Assembly (NCBI RefSeq): GCF_038396675.1
Contig: NC_088921.1
Span: 33,789,001 to 33,853,000 of the forward strand
DNA length: 64,000 nt
From: Hydra vulgaris
Taxonomy: Eukaryota > Cnidaria > Hydrozoa > Anthoathecata > Hydridae
Direction of reading: 5' to 3'
The stretch's first letter is position 1. Every line of letters starts with the position of its first letter. Both the position numbers and the translations under genes were made by a program. Below, in pieces: positions 63,901 to 64,000 of the stretch. Below the pieces are notes generated by a model that saw only the letters and a list, made by a program, of their open reading frames with translations, made no database searches and was not told the DNA's origin.

Positions 63901-64000
63901 TTTCTAGTTGAACAAAATGAATGCATGTTATATTCACTTTGATGGTTTTTCTGACGATTTGATTTTAATTTCTGAAAAAAGATTATTATCTGTTAAACGT
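60943..64000. other. AT-rich stretch without a recognised gene
   Basis: TTAAGGGGGCTCACCCC near 62963 looks like the start of an element related in style to the TTAA-type ends at 39313, but no partner is in the window. An 88-codon minus frame at 63937-63671 matches nothing known. Confidence 0.4.

Overview
This is about 64 kb of very AT-rich, transposon-laden animal DNA. Short exons with GT-AG introns, two membrane progestin-type receptors, an EEIG/FAM102 gene, long (TA)n arrays and the mix of Kolobok-type, hAT, pogo/Tigger, Merlin, P, mariner and LINE remnants all fit a cnidarian, most likely Hydra. The species call is inference; no search was run.

Host genes. (1) A nine-exon gene on the minus strand spans 23461 down to 6443. 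Assembled by eye, it gives a continuous 281-residue EEIG1/FAM102-family protein (NT-C2 domain); eight introns keep phase, and one exon is only 26 nt. (2) A single-exon PAQR-family receptor (326 aa) lies at 37532-38512 on the plus strand. (3) A close paralogue (328 aa) lies at 55313-56299 on the minus strand. A 171-bp piece of paralogue 3 recurs without a visible difference at 58546-58716.

Mobile DNA by region. 1-6 kb: broken Merlin and Kolobok-like transposases, a LINE 3' end, a MITE and a foldback beside a (TA)n array. 6.4-23.5 kb: the FAM102 gene. Its third intron holds a hAT element with a perfect 8-bp target duplication, itself invaded by a hAT MITE with its own perfect 8-bp duplication and by a SINE fragment. 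Its second intron holds a Tigger/pogo element split by a 1.3-kb MITE. 24-37 kb: (TA)n arrays, a foldback, tRNA-derived SINEs, an hAT-like transposase remnant carrying a 20 x 15-bp in-frame minisatellite, and a 5'-truncated LINE. 37-44 kb: the first receptor, an apparently intact Kolobok-type element (600-aa transposase, 20-bp terminal repeats, TTAA at both ends), then a SINE next to a perfect 132-bp inverted repeat. 44-55 kb: a decayed LINE, a mariner remnant, a P element with 27-bp terminal repeats and a broken THAP/DDE gene, a MITE, and a DD37D mariner-type remnant. 55-64 kb: the second receptor, the copied receptor fragment, a telomere-like degenerate array and otherwise noncoding AT-rich DNA.

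The host genes show no operon-like link. The two receptors are a local duplicate pair in opposite orientation, about 17 kb apart; the FAM102 gene is independent of them. Everything else is transposon biology. I saw no prokaryote-type system, CRISPR array or rRNA.
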